DNA of 64,000 nucleotides from a candidate division KSB1 bacterium (GCA_034506315.1 JAPDPT010000006.1:30011-94010), one strand, 5' to 3'. Shown: positions 9,523-19,142, numbered from the stretch's first letter. Notes: generated by a model from the letters alone, not told the origin. A program made the numbers and translations.

Positions 9523-9551
9523 TTGCTTTTCTCCCGGCCCCTTTCTACATT
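9523..9551 (+). promoter_or_regulatory. Promoter of the metallopeptidase gene (TTGCTT-N17-TACATT)
   Basis: TTGCTT at 9523-9528, a 17-base spacer and TACATT at 9546-9551, between the terminator at 9424 and the GTG start at 9617. Confidence 0.6.
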
Positions 9552-9616
9552 GACCGCGAGGCCTGGAAAGCTCCAATTTCCGCGGCGCTGACGGAACGCA
9601 ATATGGGAGGACTAAG

Positions 9617-11293
9617 GTGCGTGCCCATGGACAACTCGCCTTGCTTCTGACAGCGGCCATCATGCTGACCAACTGCGGCAGGGGAAGGATGGAGAACGAA
9701 GTGAAGACCTTCATTCGAGAGCACATCGCTAAGATCGCGGAGCTCGAAAAGCAGATGAACCTCGCCTATTGGGAGGCGGCCACAACCGGCAAGCAAGAAT
9801 CTTACGACCGATACCGGGACCTTCAGCTCCAGTACCGGACCGTTTACGCGAACCGGGAGGAGTTTCAGCGGGTCAAACGGTGGTACGAATCCGGGAAGCT
9901 GCAGGGCGAGTGGCTCCGACAGGTCACCCTCCTCTACAACCGCTATCTGGCCAACCAGATCGATTCCACTTTGCTCCAGAAAATCGTGGCCAAGAGCACC
10001 GAGGTCGAGCAGAGGTTCAACACCTTCCGTGCGTGGTTCGAGGGGCGACGTGTCAGCAACAACGAGATCCATGAGATTCTGCGTTCGGAGCTACGGACCC
10101 CGCGCCGGAAGCAGGCCTGGGAAGCCAGCAAACAGGTGGGCCAGGAGGTCGCCCAGGACCTGCTGGCCCTGGTTCGGCTCCGGAACGAAGCGGCGCGCTC
10201 GCTGGGCTTCGAAAATTACTACGTGATGGCCATGCGGCTGGCGGAACAAGATCCGGATCACATCCTGCGGATCTTTGACCAGCTTGCCGAGTTGACCGAC
10301 GCGGCCTTCAGTCAGCTCAAGCGGGAAATCGACGCCGTTTTGGCTCGCACCTATGGCATCGATCCCACGGAGCTCAGGCCATGGCACTATCACGATCCCT
10401 TCTTCCAGGAGGTCCCGCGCGTCTTCGAAGTCGACCTGGACGAGCTCTACGCCGATCACGACGTGAAGGAAATCGCCCGCCTTTTCTTCGCCTCTATCGG
10501 CTTAGAGGTGGACGACATCTTGGCTCGCAGTGACCTTTACGAGCGCAACGGAAAGGACCAGCACGCCTTCTGTACCGATATCGATCGCGCGGGGGACGTA
10601 CGGGTCCTGGCAAACCTGCGCAATGACGAGTACTGGATGAATACCATTTTGCATGAGCTGGGCCACGCCGTGTACGACAAGTACATCGACCGCGCCTTGC
10701 CTTTCTTGCTGCGCGAGCCGGCCCACACCTTCACAACGGAGGCGGTGGCAATGCTCTTCGGCCGCCTATCGCGTAACCCATCCTGGCTGGCCAGGATGCT
10801 TTCCCTCGACGAGGCCACGATCCGGTCGATAGCTCCCGCGCTGGACAAGAGTCTCCGGGCCCAGCAGCTCATCTTCGCGCGATGGTGTCAGGTCATGGTC
10901 CGGTTCGAGCGCGAGCTCTACAAGGATCCCGATCAGGATCTGAACACCCTCTGGTGGGACCTTGTAGAACACTACCAGCTCGTCCGCCGGCCGGAAAAAA
11001 GGAATCAGCCCGACTGGGCGGCTAAGATCCACTTCACCTCGGCCCCCGTGTACTACCACAACTACATGCTGGGTGAGCTGCTGGCATCCCAACTCCACTA
11101 CGCACTGTTACGACGGGGACTTGGCCGAACGGAGGACCGCGGCTTCGCCTACGCAGGCGAGCCGCGCGTCGGCGAGTTTCTCCGCCGGGAGGTTTTCTCC
11201 TTGAGCGCTCGGTACCCGTGGGACGAGATGATCCGGCGTGCTACGGGGGAGGAACTTACCCCGAAGTACTTCGTGGAACAGTTCGTGAAGTAG
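9617..11293 (+). CDS. Zinc metallopeptidase lipoprotein (M2/M3-like gluzincin)
   Basis: 558 residues. The N-terminus is a lipoprotein signal with lipobox LTNC at about residue 20, so it should be a lipid-anchored envelope protein. The zinc-binding helix HELGH (H346, E347, H350) and a downstream glutamate (E375 in FTTEAVAM) fit a gluzincin; the largely helical sequence and length suit the M2 (ACE-like) or M3 clans. Substrate unknown. The GTG at 9617 follows GGGAGG (9605-9610). It opens a transcription unit that may include the propeller and outer-membrane genes downstream, because I find no promoter in the next gap. Confidence 0.85.
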   Translation: MRAHGQLALLLTAAIMLTNCGRGRMENEVKTFIREHIAKIAELEKQMNLAYWEAATTGKQESYDRYRDLQLQYRTVYANREEFQRVKRWYESGKLQGEWLRQVTLLYNRYLANQIDSTLLQKIVAKSTEVEQRFNTFRAWFEGRRVSNNEIHEILRSELRTPRRKQAWEASKQVGQEVAQDLLALVRLRNEAARSLGFENYYVMAMRLAEQDPDHILRIFDQLAELTDAAFSQLKREIDAVLARTYGIDPTELRPWHYHDPFFQEVPRVFEVDLDELYADHDVKEIARLFFASIGLEVDDILARSDLYERNGKDQHAFCTDIDRAGDVRVLANLRNDEYWMNTILHELGHAVYDKYIDRALPFLLREPAHTFTTEAVAMLFGRLSRNPSWLARMLSLDEATIRSIAPALDKSLRAQQLIFARWCQVMVRFERELYKDPDQDLNTLWWDLVEHYQLVRRPEKRNQPDWAAKIHFTSAPVYYHNYMLGELLASQLHYALLRRGLGRTEDRGFAYAGEPRVGEFLRREVFSLSARYPWDEMIRRATGEELTPKYFVEQFVK

Positions 11294-11482
11294 AGCGCGA
11301 AGCGGAGCAAGGGCTCTTCGGTCCGGGGAACGAGGGGCCGTTAGCCGAGCCGGCCCGCATGGGAGCACGAAAGCTGCAGCGCAGGCATGGGCACCGGGAG
11401 CGGAGGAGCCGTCCAGAGGCAGCGGCGAAAGGCGGCCGGCGGCGTCGGAGCAGAAAGGACCGAATCCCCAGGCTGCTCCACG

Positions 11483-12421
11483 ATGTGGGTTGCAAGCAGG
11501 GTAAGAAAGGCTTTTTGGGGTAGACCGGCCCCGGTATGGACAATCGTGGCCGGCCTGATCCTCGGGCAAGGAATCCCGCTTGGGGCCCAGACGCGGCCGC
11601 CCCTGTGGCTCCGGGTAGAAGAGCGGGTGGCGCTGGATTCCATCCCCGCCGAGGTCCTGGAGATCGACCCCTATGGCCGGGTGTACCTGGCGGATCGGGA
11701 CAACACCATTTGCGCCTTCACCTGGGACATGCGGCTGGTGAAGAGAATAGGGGGATTTGGGTGGGGGAAGGAGCAATTTCAGCTGCCGATCGATCTCTGC
11801 GCTCCGAACGGACTGGATGTCTTCGTGTGCGACTACTACAACCACCGGGTCGAGCGCTACGACAAGGACCTCAATTACCTCGCCTCTTATCGTGGGGAGG
11901 ACCTGGCGGAGAGCTGGCGATTCCGCTACCCCGTCTCGGTAGATCAGGCTCCCCAAGGAGACCTTTTTCTGCTCGTACGGGACCCGCCCTCTGTCATCCG
12001 CCTGGACGCCCTGGGCCAGCCCCGACTTGCCTTTGGCGGCTTGGAGGCGGGGGCGAACAAGTTGGTGGATCCAATCCGGTTGCGAATCGGCGGCGATGGG
12101 CACGTTTACGTGCTGGACGCAGGCACCCGGAGCCTCCGCGTCTTTGACTTTTTCGGCAACGAACTCGGTTCGCTGGCGGAAGGCGAGCTATCCAAGCCAG
12201 AAGGGCTGGCCTGGGTCCCACGTGACCTGCTCTTGGTCGCAGATGCCAGGCAAGGCCTCCTCGCTATCGAAAGGGGAAAGGTTGCACCGGTGGCTCTTGT
12301 ACCTTCGGCCCGCGTGCACGTGCGCGACGTGGCTTTCTACCGTGGCACGATCTGCCTTCTTGTCGAAGCTCGTACGGTGGAGCTCTGGCGAGGGCGGCTG
12401 GTGCAACCGACAACCGAGTAA
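11483..12421 (+). CDS. Secreted NHL-type beta-propeller protein
   Basis: 312 residues from the ATG at 11483, beginning with a signal peptide that ends near GIPLGAQ. The rest is a run of six-bladed-propeller-like repeats: DPYGRVYLADRDN, NGLDVFVCDYYNHRVERY and GGDGHVYVLDAGTRSLRVF match NHL/6-bladed propeller blades. Such proteins often scaffold envelope complexes; none can be named here. The ribosome-binding site is weak and the frame stays open upstream, so the start is uncertain. It lies just upstream of the large outer-membrane protein and the Omp85 gene, suggesting a joint outer-membrane role. Confidence 0.75.
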   Translation: MWVASRVRKAFWGRPAPVWTIVAGLILGQGIPLGAQTRPPLWLRVEERVALDSIPAEVLEIDPYGRVYLADRDNTICAFTWDMRLVKRIGGFGWGKEQFQLPIDLCAPNGLDVFVCDYYNHRVERYDKDLNYLASYRGEDLAESWRFRYPVSVDQAPQGDLFLLVRDPPSVIRLDALGQPRLAFGGLEAGANKLVDPIRLRIGGDGHVYVLDAGTRSLRVFDFFGNELGSLAEGELSKPEGLAWVPRDLLLVADARQGLLAIERGKVAPVALVPSARVHVRDVAFYRGTICLLVEARTVELWRGRLVQPTTE

Positions 12422-12473
12422 CCCACCGGATCGGCGGAAGCCGTGTGCCCCGAGAGTCGGAGCCTACAGGTGA

Positions 12474-15400
12474 ATGGTAGCTTTGAGCCGCGCGATCTGG
12501 AGCCCGTTGTCCTCTCTTCTCCTCCCCTTCCCCTGCGGAAAGCGCAGAGGGATTTCGCTTCTGGCTTCCGTCTGGCTTCTCTTGCTACCCGGAGGTGGGC
12601 TCCCGAGTGTCGGCCGCGCCGCGGACACGACCGTGGTGATCCGGGATCTTTCCCTGGCGGAGAAACGGGTCACCCTGCACCCTGCGGCCTCCGGCGAGGT
12701 GTTTCTCCCCGATAGCTTCATTGTCGCGGGTTCCGTGCGTGTAGAGTTGGGGGGCTCCTTTCTCCCAGACTCCTGCTTCCGCGTCGATTATGGAAGGGCT
12801 CGGATCCGCTTCTTGTGCGTGCCGGAAACGGCGGAGGTCACTGTCCACTATCGGGCTTTGAGCCTCCCGGTGCCCCGCCTGCTGCGTGGGCTCGAGTACG
12901 TGCGGCACCGTTCCGATACGGCGCCGCGGGAACCTGCCCCTGATACGCGCCCAAGTCGTCGGCTCTGGGAGCCCAAGCCCGGACTCCGCCAGAGCGGCAC
13001 CCTGGTACGAGGTTTCACCATTGGGACAGGCCAGGCTCTGAGCGTCCAGTCGGGGCTACGGATGCAGCTGTCGGGCCGCCTGGCGGACCGGGTGGAGATT
13101 CAAGCTTCCCTGAGCGACAAGAACACCCCGATCCAACCGCAGGGCAATACGCAGACGTTGCGAGAAATCGACAACGTGTTCGTGGAAATCCGTGCCCCTT
13201 CGACCACAATTACACTCGGTGACTTCTCCCTGGAATTTGACGGGGGCCGACTGGATCGGGTGAGTCGCCGCCTGGAAGGGGGCAAGATGGAAGTGCGCGC
13301 GGGCCGGGCGGAAGTATCGCTCGTAGGAGCCACCTCCAGGGGGAAGTTCACGACCAACAGCTTCCTGGGGCGAGAGGGCGTCCAGGGCCCGTACCAGCTG
13401 CACGGGGAGGAAGGTCAGACGGCCATCGTCGTGGTGGCCGGCTCGGAGCGGGTCTGGGTCGACGGGGTTCTGATGTCACGAGGGGAGGATCGCGATTACG
13501 TCATCGACTACGGGACGGCTCAGCTTACCTTTACCCGCCGAAGACTCATCACCGGCGAGTCTCGAATCGTCGTCGACTTCCAGTATTCGGACGAGAGGTA
13601 CCCCCGCAGTTTCTACGCCGGACGCCTCCAGCTGTCCGGTCCAGACGGCACGTACCAGGTACGGACCACCTTCGTGCGCGAAAGCGACGACGCCGACCGG
13701 CCCCTCGCCGGTTCCCTCGACGCCAGGGGCCAGGCTGTGCTGGCCGTAGCGGGGGACTCCGCGCGCCTGGCGTTTGTGGACGGCGCGCGATACGTGGGGG
13801 CGGGGAAAGGAACCTACGTCCGGCGCGATTCGGTCTTCGAGTTCGTGGGGGTGGGCAAAGGCGACTACGAAGTGACCTTCAGTGAGGTCGGGGAAGGACG
13901 GGGCGACTACGTGTACGAGGGTGTGGGGCGCTTCAGCTACGCAGGCAAGAACAAGGGGAAGTATCTCCCGGTCCTGCTTATTCCCCTCCCCGCCCGCGGG
14001 GAGCAGCTCTCTACCTCGATCAGTGCCCGCCCATTTAGCCCGGTCGTGATCGAGTCGGAGCTGGCTCTCAGCCGCTTCGACCGCAACCTCCGTTCCTCCC
14101 GAGATGACGGGGACAACGTGGGATCGGCCGGCCTCCTGCGTCTGCGGCTCGATCCGGAGCCGTTCCGCTGGGGCAAGGTCACGTGGGAAGCCCAGGTTCG
14201 GCAGGTGGGCTCCCGTTTCCACGAAATCCATCGAATGCAGGAGGTCGAGTACGCAAGACAATGGGACCTCCCGCCGAAGGCCGGCAACGCCGAGTCTGTC
14301 CTGGAGACCAGAGGGCATCTGGAAAGTGCTCTCGGTCTCAAAATGGGCGCGGGGTGGGGAAGCCTCTACAAGCCGGGAAGCTTCTTCTCCCAGCGCTTCG
14401 AATGGACGGCGGGCTTTCAGCGCCAGGGACTACCCGGATGGTTCTTTCAGGAGGAGCGGATCAGCCGGCGGGCGGAATCAGGCGCGCCCCCGAGGCACTG
14501 GATTCGCAGGAGAGGGGAGGTGAGCTGGAAGACTGGCCAATGGGTGCCCGGCCTGGAATACGAGTCCGAAAGCAAGAGCGTCGCCGAGCGTCGCGAGTGG
14601 GAGGAAGGATTTGCCTTCGAGAGGCTACGGGCGGGCCTGCAGCGTCAGGCACCGAGAGGCCTCGCGGGCGGACTCAGCGCGGAAATTCGCACCGACGACC
14701 GCCAGAAAGGGGACCTCCTCTGCCGCTACTCCGTAGCCAAAACGGGCCAGTTGCAGCTCCTCTGGCGACCTGCGGAGGTGTTCACTTCCAGCGCGAGCCT
14801 TATCCATCGGCAACGCCGCTATCGGTGGGGGACGGAGGCCAATACGACAACCGACCTTATCGAGGTCCAGGCTGCCGGAAGGCCGCTTCGTGGCGCCCTC
14901 CTCGTGAACGCCAATTACCAGGTTTCGAAAGAGCAGGTAGCCCGGCAGGAGAGGTTATTCGTACGGGTGGAAGGGGGAATGGGCAATTATCGCTTTGATC
15001 CCGTGTACGGGGAGTACGTTCCGGATCCTTTCGGAGACTTTGTACTGCGCTTCGTGCCGACCGATGAGTACGTCCCGGTGACGAGCTTGCGCGCGGGGCT
15101 TAATCTGCAGGTGGATCTGTCGCGGGCCGTGCGCGGCACTTCCGGAAGGCTCGCTGCCTTCCTCAGAGACCTGAGCTCCGAGGTCGCTCTTCGCCTGGAG
15201 GAACAGACTCGCTATCCCCGACCCAGGGATATCTACCTGATGTGTTGGAATTGCTTTCAGAATCCGGCCTATACCCTTATGGGTTCCCGCCTCCAACAAT
15301 TGGACCTCCATTACCGCAGAGGTCGAAGAGATGGCAGCCTCCGCCTGCGGTGGAGCCAGAAGGCCTCTCTATCGAATGCCTATCTGGAAGCGGGCCAGCG

Positions 15401-15929
15401 CTCCGTGGGCGAGCTGATCTCGGCGTTGGTCTTGGTGTCCCCTCTGCCGAGGTTGAGCACAGAGCTTGAGCTGGAGGAGCGGGCGGAGGCCCGACACTAC
15501 CTCGGCCCCGGCGTAGACCGGGATGTAAGCCAACGACGGCTGCGCCTCCAGGGCTCCTACCGGTGGAACTTAGTGTTCGAAACCGGGCTTGGCTTGACCC
15601 TGGGGCGCGGACAGGATCGCGCAGTGCGACCTCCGACGGACGTGGAACTCGTCGCGCTGGAGCCTCGCCTGACAGTTTCCCTCCGGCAGCGCGGGCGGGT
15701 GGTATTGGAGGGACGATGGGCACGCCTGAGCTCCCGTCCGGCGGTTCGCTCGGTCCCTTACGAAATGGCCGAAGGGCTCCAAACGGGTACTTCGTTCGGC
15801 CTCCGCGCAAGCGCAGAATATAGCCTTGGCAGTGGGATGACTGCTTCGCTTCAATACGTAGCCCGCTCGGATCCATACCGGCCGCAGACCGTTCATCGCC
15901 TGCAGGTGGAGGTACGGGCATCTTTCTGA
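12474..15929 (+). CDS. Large outer-membrane beta-barrel-type protein, function unknown
   Basis: 1151 residues with an N-terminal signal region (about 20-50). The middle repeats short beta units such as DYVIDYGTAQLTFT followed by SRIVVDFQYS, a pattern I associate with segments of the T9SS translocon protein SprA, although SprA is about twice as long. A glycine/tyrosine-rich stretch (about 440-500, with GKGTYV, GKGDY, GRGDYVY) precedes a long C-terminal region of alternating polar and hydrophobic residues typical of a barrel, ending in EVRASF with the usual C-terminal aromatic residue. The Omp85 gene starts 11 bases later, so the two are co-translated. Function not assigned; SprA relationship is a guess. 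Confidence 0.7.
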   Translation: MVALSRAIWSPLSSLLLPFPCGKRRGISLLASVWLLLLPGGGLPSVGRAADTTVVIRDLSLAEKRVTLHPAASGEVFLPDSFIVAGSVRVELGGSFLPDSCFRVDYGRARIRFLCVPETAEVTVHYRALSLPVPRLLRGLEYVRHRSDTAPREPAPDTRPSRRLWEPKPGLRQSGTLVRGFTIGTGQALSVQSGLRMQLSGRLADRVEIQASLSDKNTPIQPQGNTQTLREIDNVFVEIRAPSTTITLGDFSLEFDGGRLDRVSRRLEGGKMEVRAGRAEVSLVGATSRGKFTTNSFLGREGVQGPYQLHGEEGQTAIVVVAGSERVWVDGVLMSRGEDRDYVIDYGTAQLTFTRRRLITGESRIVVDFQYSDERYPRSFYAGRLQLSGPDGTYQVRTTFVRESDDADRPLAGSLDARGQAVLAVAGDSARLAFVDGARYVGAGKGTYVRRDSVFEFVGVGKGDYEVTFSEVGEGRGDYVYEGVGRFSYAGKNKGKYLPVLLIPLPARGEQLSTSISARPFSPVVIESELALSRFDRNLRSSRDDGDNVGSAGLLRLRLDPEPFRWGKVTWEAQVRQVGSRFHEIHRMQEVEYARQWDLPPKAGNAESVLETRGHLESALGLKMGAGWGSLYKPGSFFSQRFEWTAGFQRQGLPGWFFQEERISRRAESGAPPRHWIRRRGEVSWKTGQWVPGLEYESESKSVAERREWEEGFAFERLRAGLQRQAPRGLAGGLSAEIRTDDRQKGDLLCRYSVAKTGQLQLLWRPAEVFTSSASLIHRQRRYRWGTEANTTTDLIEVQAAGRPLRGALLVNANYQVSKEQVARQERLFVRVEGGMGNYRFDPVYGEYVPDPFGDFVLRFVPTDEYVPVTSLRAGLNLQVDLSRAVRGTSGRLAAFLRDLSSEVALRLEEQTRYPRPRDIYLMCWNCFQNPAYTLMGSRLQQLDLHYRRGRRDGSLRLRWSQKASLSNAYLEAGQRSVGELISALVLVSPLPRLSTELELEERAEARHYLGPGVDRDVSQRRLRLQGSYRWNLVFETGLGLTLGRGQDRAVRPPTDVELVALEPRLTVSLRQRGRVVLEGRWARLSSRPAVRSVPYEMAEGLQTGTSFGLRASAEYSLGSGMTASLQYVARSDPYRPQTVHRLQVEVRASF

Positions 15930-15940
15930 CCCTTGGAGCG

Positions 15941-17698
15941 ATGCGCAGGTTGGGTGACAAAGGGCTGTCCGCAAGCGGCCAGGACTCTTGCTGGCTCGGC
16001 CGGCTTCTGCGCGGTATCATCGCCCTGGCTTTCCCTCTGGCGCTGGTCGCTGCTGAAGGGCGGTGCGAAGCAGGCCGAGCGCAGGAGCTACGTCTCGTGC
16101 GCCACGGTTGGCCGAGTAGTTGCGCACCAGCTGAGCTTCCCGGAGTGCCGGACAGCGCCCGCGTAGCGCAGTGGCTGGAGGAGCTAGTCCGAAGGGACCT
16201 TCTCCGCCTGGCTAACTGCGGCTTTCTATTGGCGAGGCTTGACTCTGGGGTGGCGACAAGGACTCGGGGCGGTTTCTTCGCCGAGCTCTACTACAGTGCC
16301 GGCCCTCGGCTTCGACATGGTCAGGTCGAAACCAGGATAAGTGATCCCTCACCGGAGTTGCCTTCGTCACAGGGGCAGAAGTTGCAGGAAACGCTCCCCC
16401 TATCCCAGCTACCGCGATACCTGCACCAGATGCAGCAGAGTCTGCTGAACTCGGGCCACCCCTATTTCCTCGCCCGGATCGAGTCGGTGCAGCTGATCGC
16501 CGACACCGTTCGACTCGGCCTGATCCTGGAGCAAGGCCCTCTCGTGAAGCTGAGGGGAGTGGAATTTCCCGGTTTGCGGCAGACGCGTCCGAGCACCCTG
16601 GCAAGGCACTTCGGGTTGCGGGCGGGCGCACCGTTTCGCCTGCGTGAGGTCGAGCGAGGCCTGCAGCGATTGCGGAGGCTCCCGTACGTCCGCAGGGCCT
16701 CCGCCTGGCAACTCTCCCTCGACGAGCGAGGAGAGGGTCATCTGAGCGTGTGGGTTGAGGAGGTCAATACGAACCAGTTCGAAGGGCTATTGGGTTACGT
16801 TCCCGGGGAGAACGGGGACAGGGGCTACGCGGTAGGGAGACTGGATTTCCGGTTTGGGAACCTCTTTGGCACCGGGCGGAGCGTAGGCGTCCACTGGAAT
16901 CGCAAGGATCGTCTGAGCCAGGAGATGGAGCTGTCCTACACAGAGCCGTTTCTGGGTCGACTTCCCCTCGAATTGGGGGGCCAACTTCGGCAGCGGGTCC
17001 AGGATTCCCTGTATGTCGAGCGAGCTCTGGGATTGCGGCTGCAGCTAAACTGGAACGACCCGTGGCAGCTTGCTGCCGAAGCGGGGCGGGAGGTCGTTTC
17101 GCCGGGTCGACAAAGAGGGGCGGTTCCGGCCAGTCGGGGGTGGAGCGTGGGGGCCGCGATTTTGACCGACCAGCGAGATGACCCCCGTACACCCCGCTCG
17201 GGGTTTTTGTATCAGACAGGAGTCCGATTGACGGACCGCTCGTACCCCTGCTGCGTCCGGAGCACAGACAGGCAGATTTCCGCCGATCTGGAGGTGTTCG
17301 TGCCTCTCAGCCGTGTGCACGTAGAGGCCCTTCAGCTTCACCTGCGCACCCGGCGTTCGTCCCGGCCATCCATGTCCGTCGCAGAGCTCTTTCGATTAGG
17401 AGGAGCGAGCAGTCTGCGTGGGTACCGGGAGGACCAGTTTCTTGGCAGTGATGTCCTGTGGGTGAACCTGGAGCATCGGTATCTCCTCGGCGATTTGTCC
17501 TGGGTTTTCGCCTTTCTCGATCTTGGGCACATCGGACGCCGCCCTGCTGGCCCAGCTCTCTGGCGTGCTGGCTACGGCCTCGGGATTAGGCTCCCGCCCG
17601 TGGGCGGTGTCGGGCAGTTCGAACTGGATCTCGCTTTGGGCCAGGGAGACGGACTCTCCGAGGCCAAGCTCCACTTGCGGCTCCTCACTGGCTTTTGA
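15941..17698 (+). CDS. Omp85/BamA-superfamily outer-membrane protein
   Basis: 585 residues: N-terminal signal region, POTRA-like repeats (about 120-270; KLRGVEFPGL and LRRLPYVRRA are typical POTRA sequence) and a 16-strand-type barrel ending in a C-terminal phenylalanine. The LRGYRE motif near residue 495 corresponds to the conserved VRGF/Y substrate-exit motif of the superfamily. Members assemble or translocate outer-membrane proteins; with one or two POTRA domains this looks more like a TamA/TPS-type member than housekeeping BamA, and it may serve its 1151-residue neighbour. The ATG at 15941 has a GGAG two bases upstream. Confidence 0.88.
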   Translation: MRRLGDKGLSASGQDSCWLGRLLRGIIALAFPLALVAAEGRCEAGRAQELRLVRHGWPSSCAPAELPGVPDSARVAQWLEELVRRDLLRLANCGFLLARLDSGVATRTRGGFFAELYYSAGPRLRHGQVETRISDPSPELPSSQGQKLQETLPLSQLPRYLHQMQQSLLNSGHPYFLARIESVQLIADTVRLGLILEQGPLVKLRGVEFPGLRQTRPSTLARHFGLRAGAPFRLREVERGLQRLRRLPYVRRASAWQLSLDERGEGHLSVWVEEVNTNQFEGLLGYVPGENGDRGYAVGRLDFRFGNLFGTGRSVGVHWNRKDRLSQEMELSYTEPFLGRLPLELGGQLRQRVQDSLYVERALGLRLQLNWNDPWQLAAEAGREVVSPGRQRGAVPASRGWSVGAAILTDQRDDPRTPRSGFLYQTGVRLTDRSYPCCVRSTDRQISADLEVFVPLSRVHVEALQLHLRTRRSSRPSMSVAELFRLGGASSLRGYREDQFLGSDVLWVNLEHRYLLGDLSWVFAFLDLGHIGRRPAGPALWRAGYGLGIRLPPVGGVGQFELDLALGQGDGLSEAKLHLRLLTGF

Positions 17699-17751
17699 GG
17701 CGTGGCTTGGGGCACCGGGGAGCCCGGGATAAGCGGTTTCCGGGATTGGGC

Positions 17752-17780
17752 TTGCATTTTCGTACCCCGGCGGTTAAATT
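17752..17780 (+). promoter_or_regulatory. Promoter of the ubiA-dtd-maf-mpl operon (TTGCAT-N17-TAAATT)
   Basis: TTGCAT at 17752-17757, a 17-base spacer and TAAATT at 17775-17780. Transcription would start near 17787, which rules out upstream start codons of the UbiA gene. Confidence 0.7.
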
Positions 17781-17838
17781 CGCGGGCGCGTTGGACGGAG
17801 TGGGCGTTGGCATTTCCCCCGATTGGGCGAGGGTAGGC

Positions 17839-18687
17839 TTGTCGCAGGGTAGCTTGCTTTCGGGCCTCATCGGACTGACGAGGCCGGTCAACGCGGCGAT
17901 TAGCTTTCTCTCGATAGGAATGGGTGCCGCGGTAACCGGGACCCTGGAGCCAGGGGTCAAAGTTCTGCTGGCTGCCCTCTCGGGGACGCTCATCGGGTCG
18001 GCTGGCAACGCCATCAACGACTACTATGACATCGACATCGACCGCATCAATAAACCCCACAGGCCGATCCCCTCGGGGAGGGTGAGCCCCCGTCAGGCGA
18101 TGGCCCTGGCGATCGCCTTATTTGTGGCCGGGGTCGCCATGGCTTTCGGGGTAGGGCCGGCGGCTGTGCTCGTAGCCTCGGTCGCCACCCTGCTTCTGGT
18201 GGCCTACAGCTGCTGGCTGAAGCGCACGGCCCTGTGGGGCAATCTTACCGTGAGTGCGGTAACGGGTGCGGCGTTCGTCTATGGGGGATTGGCGGTCGGG
18301 AGGGTGCGTGCTGCTCTGATCCCTGCTGGATTCTCTTTTCTTTTTCATCTCGGCCGGGAAATCGTGAAGGATGTTGAAGATCTCCCGGGCGACCGCCAGG
18401 CACGGGCGAAGACTCTGCCCATCCTGCACGGGGTTCGCGCTGCACAGTGGGCTGTAACGGTGGTCTTTTCGCTGCTGATTGTGGCCACGTGGCTTCCGTA
18501 CGTCTTCGACCTGTACAACCAGCTTTACCTCTGGATTGTGATACTGGGTGTGGATACCGTCCTGGTCTACTCCCTGTTGGTTCTCTGGACGGATATCCGG
18601 CCGAAGCGATTGGCCTTTGTGAGCAACTTGCTGAAAGCGGACATGCTTGTCGGTCTGCTGGCCATTTATCTGGGGCGGCAGGGATGA
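17839..18687 (+). CDS. UbiA-family prenyltransferase, (di)geranylgeranylglyceryl-phosphate-synthase-like
   Basis: 282 residues, about eight membrane helices. The first aspartate motif NDYYDIDIDRINKPHRPI and the second REIVKDVEDLPGDR are diagnostic for UbiA enzymes; the following KTLPI and the overall pattern most resemble the branch that attaches a second geranylgeranyl chain to glycerol phosphate (archaeal DGGGP synthase). Substrate is inference; a quinone or chlorophyll-type prenyltransferase cannot be excluded. TTG at 17839 is chosen for the GAGGG at 17829-17833; GTG at 17800 is an alternative and both lie downstream of the promoter. It overlaps dtd by 4 bases. Confidence 0.85.
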   Translation: MSQGSLLSGLIGLTRPVNAAISFLSIGMGAAVTGTLEPGVKVLLAALSGTLIGSAGNAINDYYDIDIDRINKPHRPIPSGRVSPRQAMALAIALFVAGVAMAFGVGPAAVLVASVATLLLVAYSCWLKRTALWGNLTVSAVTGAAFVYGGLAVGRVRAALIPAGFSFLFHLGREIVKDVEDLPGDRQARAKTLPILHGVRAAQWAVTVVFSLLIVATWLPYVFDLYNQLYLWIVILGVDTVLVYSLLVLWTDIRPKRLAFVSNLLKADMLVGLLAIYLGRQG

Positions 18688-19142
18688 GGGCCGTTGTCCA
18701 GAGGGTGAGCCAGGCGAGCGTCAGAGTTGACGGACAGGTGGTGGCCCAGATCGGTAAGGGCCTGGTGGTGTTGGCCGGGATACGGGTAGGAGATTCCCGG
18801 GGGGACGCTGACTACCTGGCGGACAAGATCCTCAACCTGCGCATTTTCGAGGATCAGGCCGGAAAGCTGAACCTCTCGGCCCTCGACGTGGGAGCCGAGC
18901 TCTTAGTCGTATCCCAATTCACACTCTACGGCGATGCACGGCGCGGGCGAAGGCCCAGCTTTACCGAGGCGGCTCCCCCAGAGCAGGCGAAGCCGCTCTT
19001 TGACTACTTCCTCGACAGGCTCCGTCTGAGCCCCTTGCGGGTCGAGGAAGGCGTGTTTGGTGCGATCATGGAAGTCGAGATCCACAACCAAGGCCCCGTT
19101 ACGATCATCCTGGACAGTCCAGGGCGCGAAGGTGCGAGATGA
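18684..19142 (+). CDS. dtd: D-aminoacyl-tRNA deacylase
   Basis: 152 residues. Hydrolyses D-amino acids wrongly charged to tRNA, and glycyl-tRNA(Ala), in the cytosol. MRAVVQRVSQASVRVDG is the family N-terminus, SQFTLYGD carries the catalytic-site SQFTL motif, and NQGPVTI is the Gly-cisPro-type (here GP) motif that gives chiral proofreading. ATGA overlaps on both sides (18684-18687 and 19139-19142) show translational coupling to the UbiA and Maf genes. Confidence 0.97.
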   Translation: MRAVVQRVSQASVRVDGQVVAQIGKGLVVLAGIRVGDSRGDADYLADKILNLRIFEDQAGKLNLSALDVGAELLVVSQFTLYGDARRGRRPSFTEAAPPEQAKPLFDYFLDRLRLSPLRVEEGVFGAIMEVEIHNQGPVTIILDSPGREGAR

